Assembly: GCA_038526275.1 (NCBI GenBank)
Contig: JBCBGY010000004.1
Coordinates: forward strand, 1-64,000
Reading direction: 5' to 3'
DNA: 64,000 nt
Source of the DNA: 188UL27-1 sp038526275
GTDB lineage: Bacteria; Pseudomonadota; Alphaproteobacteria; Rhodobacterales; Rhodobacteraceae
The notes beneath the pieces are model-generated. The model had not been told where the DNA came from. It saw nothing but the letters and a program-made list of their open reading frames with translations, and did not search any database. Within the stretch, counting starts at the first letter, position 1. Every line of letters begins with the position of its first letter. The position numbers and the translations under genes were made by a program. Below, one piece after another: positions 61,849 through 64,000 of the stretch.

Positions 61849-62514
61849 ATGGAACGCGCATTGATCATAGGCAGCAGCGGTGGGATTGGCTCAGCCTTGG
61901 TCTCCGCACTCGAAGCCCGGGGCGCGGAAGTCGTCGGGCTCAGCCGCAAAGGCAATGGGCTTGATGTCACGTCAGAAGAGAGTGTTCGCCTGCTTTTTAA
62001 CGCGCTGGAAGGCCCTTTCGACCTGATCATAACCGCCACCGGTGCGCTAGAGATCAATGGGACCGGCCCTGAAAAGTCCTTGAAACAGCTAGATCCGCAG
62101 GCGATGGCCGCTCAGTTCGCGCTTAACTGCATTGGCCCCTCACTCGTGCTGAAACACAGCCTGCCGTTGATTGCACGGGGCCGCAGGGCGGTACTGGCCA
62201 CGCTGTCGGCCCGGGTGGGCTCGATCAGCGACAATGCCCTTGGCGGTTGGGTCAGCTATCGCACCGCAAAGGCCGCAGTGAACCAGGTGATCCGCACCAC
62301 GGCCATTGAACTGGCCCGATCCCATAAACAGGCCATCTGCGTGGCCCTTCATCCCGGGACAGTCGCCACGCCGTTCACCGAGAAGTACCTGTCGCGCTAC
62401 CCTTCTGTCTCTCCAGACCAAGCCGCGAACAACTTGCTGACGGTGATCGACGGCCTGACCACCGACCAAACCGGGCAGTTCTTCGACTGGAAGGGCGCAA
62501 CAGTCCCATGGTGA
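61849..62514 (+). CDS. Short-chain dehydrogenase/reductase
   Basis: This is a 221-residue SDR with the nucleotide-binding GSSGGIGSAL at residue 8, the catalytic Ser in LSARVGSISDN, and YRTAKAA (Tyr-x-x-x-Lys). The PGTVATPFT loop is also present. It overlaps the next gene by 7 nt, so it is coupled with the photolyase. The reaction is unknown. Confidence 0.9.
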   Translation: MERALIIGSSGGIGSALVSALEARGAEVVGLSRKGNGLDVTSEESVRLLFNALEGPFDLIITATGALEINGTGPEKSLKQLDPQAMAAQFALNCIGPSLVLKHSLPLIARGRRAVLATLSARVGSISDNALGGWVSYRTAKAAVNQVIRTTAIELARSHKQAICVALHPGTVATPFTEKYLSRYPSVSPDQAANNLLTVIDGLTTDQTGQFFDWKGATVPW

Positions 62515-64000
62515 AACTGGTGCTGGTCCTGGGCGACCAGTTGAATGAGCAGATCGCCGCCCTACGCACGGCGGATCCCGCCAGCGATGTGGTCGTCATG
62601 GCCGAGGTGAGCGACGAGACAAGCTATGTCCGTCACCACCCGAAAAAGATCGCGTTCCTCTTCGCCGCTATGCGCAAATTCGCCGATCATCTGCGGCGGG
62701 CGGGGTGGCAGGTCGACTATACTGAACTGGACGATACCGAGAATACCGGTTCGATCACCGGTGAATTGCTCCGCCGGGCCCAGACCCATGGGGCGACAGA
62801 GGTTCTGGCGACGGAACCCGGTGAATGGCGCCTTATACAGGCGCTGGAGGCGCTGCCGCTAAAGGTCCACCAACTGGCCGATGACCGGTTTGTCAGCAAC
62901 CGGGCCGAGTTCGCGGACTGGGCCAAAGGGCGCAAACAGCTAAGGATGGAATATTTCTACCGAGACATGCGGCGCAAAACGGGCCTTCTGATGGATGGTG
63001 GCGACCCTGTCGGAGGGAAATGGAATTTCGACCATGACAACCGTAAACCGGCGCCAGACGAGGTGGGCTATCCCGGCCCGCCACATTTTGCGCCGGACGC
63101 CACGACCCAAGCGGTGCTGGATCTGGTTGAGGCCCGATTTGACAACCATTTCGGTGATTTGCGCCCCTTCTGGTTCGCGACCGACCGCAGCCAAGCCCTG
63201 ACTGCCCTTGATCAGTTCATTTCAGACGCGCTTCCGAAATTTGGCGACTATCAGGACGCCATGCTCAGCGAACATCGGTTTCTCTACCATGCTGTCATCG
63301 GCCAATACTTGAATGCCGGCCTTCTCCTGCCGCTCGAAGTCTGCCGAGCCGCCGAACGAGCCTACACGGATGGCGCGGCGCCGATCAACGCCGTCGAAGG
63401 GTTCATTCGCCAGATCATCGGATGGCGGGAATATATGCGCGGCATCTATTTCCTGGAAGGACCGGACTATCCCAGCCGCAATGCCCTGAATCATAAGGCG
63501 AACCTGCCCGACCTGTATTGGGGCGCACCCACCAAAATGCAATGCATGTCCAAAGCTGTGGAACAGACCCGGGCCGAAGCCTACGCCCACCATATCCAAC
63601 GGCTGATGGTGACAGGCAACTTTGCGTTGCTCGCTGGGCTTGATCCCCAGCAGGTCGCGGAATGGTATCTGGCCGTCTATGCTGATGCGTTTGAATGGGT
63701 GGAGGCACCGAACGTCATCGGGATGAGCCAGTTCGCCGATGGCGGTATCGTGGGATCGAAGCCTTATGTCAGTTCCGGCAACTACATCGACAAGATGTCG
63801 AACTACTGCAAATCCTGCGACTACAAGGTCAAAACCAAGGTCGGCCCCGGAGCCTGCCCCTTCAACCTGCTCTACTGGTCCTTTCTGGACCGCCACCGGG
63901 ATCGGTTCCAAAAGAACCCCCGTATGGCCCAGATGTACCGGACATGGGACCGGATGGCGGAGGAGAAACGCGAACAGATTCTGGCAGAGGCCACTGATTT
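62508..64000 (+). CDS. Iron-sulfur bacterial photolyase/cryptochrome (PhrB type), 3' end missing
   Basis: This is the first 497 residues of a protein of the FeS-BCP group; the window ends before the stop. It opens MVKLVLVLGDQLN and has the antenna-domain blocks of DPRP proteins. The four cluster cysteines are Cys346, Cys434, Cys437 and Cys450, with spacing identical to the known Agrobacterium PhrB cysteines. NAVEGFIRQIIGWREYMRG and MSQFADGGIVGSKPYVSSGNYI are typical. PhrB repairs (6-4) photoproducts with FAD, DMRL and a [4Fe-4S] cluster, using light. It overlaps the SDR gene. Confidence 0.93.
   Translation, partial: MVKLVLVLGDQLNEQIAALRTADPASDVVVMAEVSDETSYVRHHPKKIAFLFAAMRKFADHLRRAGWQVDYTELDDTENTGSITGELLRRAQTHGATEVLATEPGEWRLIQALEALPLKVHQLADDRFVSNRAEFADWAKGRKQLRMEYFYRDMRRKTGLLMDGGDPVGGKWNFDHDNRKPAPDEVGYPGPPHFAPDATTQAVLDLVEARFDNHFGDLRPFWFATDRSQALTALDQFISDALPKFGDYQDAMLSEHRFLYHAVIGQYLNAGLLLPLEVCRAAERAYTDGAAPINAVEGFIRQIIGWREYMRGIYFLEGPDYPSRNALNHKANLPDLYWGAPTKMQCMSKAVEQTRAEAYAHHIQRLMVTGNFALLAGLDPQQVAEWYLAVYADAFEWVEAPNVIGMSQFADGGIVGSKPYVSSGNYIDKMSNYCKSCDYKVKTKVGPGACPFNLLYWSFLDRHRDRFQKNPRMAQMYRTWDRMAEEKREQILAEATD

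Overview
The window looks like a chromosomal piece of a Rhodobacteraceae (Roseobacter-group alphaproteobacterium). The supporting signs are a petP-petR (MarR + OmpR) regulator pair, a FYDLN-acid protein, glcDEF glycolate oxidase, an N-formylglutamate amidohydrolase, a PhrB-type iron-sulfur photolyase and high-GC codon use. No phage, insertion sequence, CRISPR array or replication origin was seen.

Layout. 1-8.1 kb: glycolate oxidase genes (glcF cut by the left edge), rpmJ, tRNA-Val, tRNA-Lys, dapF-mtaB. 8.2-17.6 kb: clpB behind a possible heat-shock promoter, a 1-Cys peroxiredoxin, and an RND efflux pair with a divergent TetR regulator and a clear operator. 17.9-25.7 kb: petPR, ilvE, a GntR regulator, a YgjP-like metalloprotease, tRNA-Ala, a LnmK/Pnap_2097-like double-hotdog protein facing a LuxR regulator, and a metallophosphoesterase.

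25.9-35.2 kb holds the most unusual region. Seven plus-strand genes overlap or nearly touch: class I HMG-CoA reductase, UbiA-superfamily prenyltransferase, ATP-grasp/His-swivel dikinase-like phosphotransferase, DUF3419 (BtaA-like) aminocarboxypropyl-transferase-like protein, phytol/dolichol-kinase-like membrane protein, GNAT acyltransferase, and an OleC-like AMP ligase. No other mevalonate-pathway gene lies in the window. I read this as an undescribed isoprenoid or lipid tailoring pathway; the product is unknown.

35.3-39.4 kb: accessory metabolic genes and pyrF. 39.5-49.4 kb: an exopolysaccharide locus with flippase, polymerase, Wza-like exporter, GT4 and GT2 glycosyltransferases, a GH10 glycosidase and two sulfotransferases, suggesting a sulfated polymer. 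49.4-52.4 kb: tryptophan-to-anthranilate kynurenine genes. 52.9-59.1 kb: a phosphate-binding-protein/OmpA fusion, a stand-alone sugar/polyol binding protein and a PAS-GGDEF-EAL protein. 59.2-64 kb: leuA behind a leucine-rich leader peptide and attenuator-like hairpins, a PHB-depolymerase-like hydrolase, an SDR and a photolyase cut by the right edge.

Two runs of exactly 100 N (43741-43840 and 52429-52528) are each flanked on both sides by the same 55-bp sequence. They are best read as unmerged contig ends. Merging the first restores one continuous GH10 gene that is split as given.
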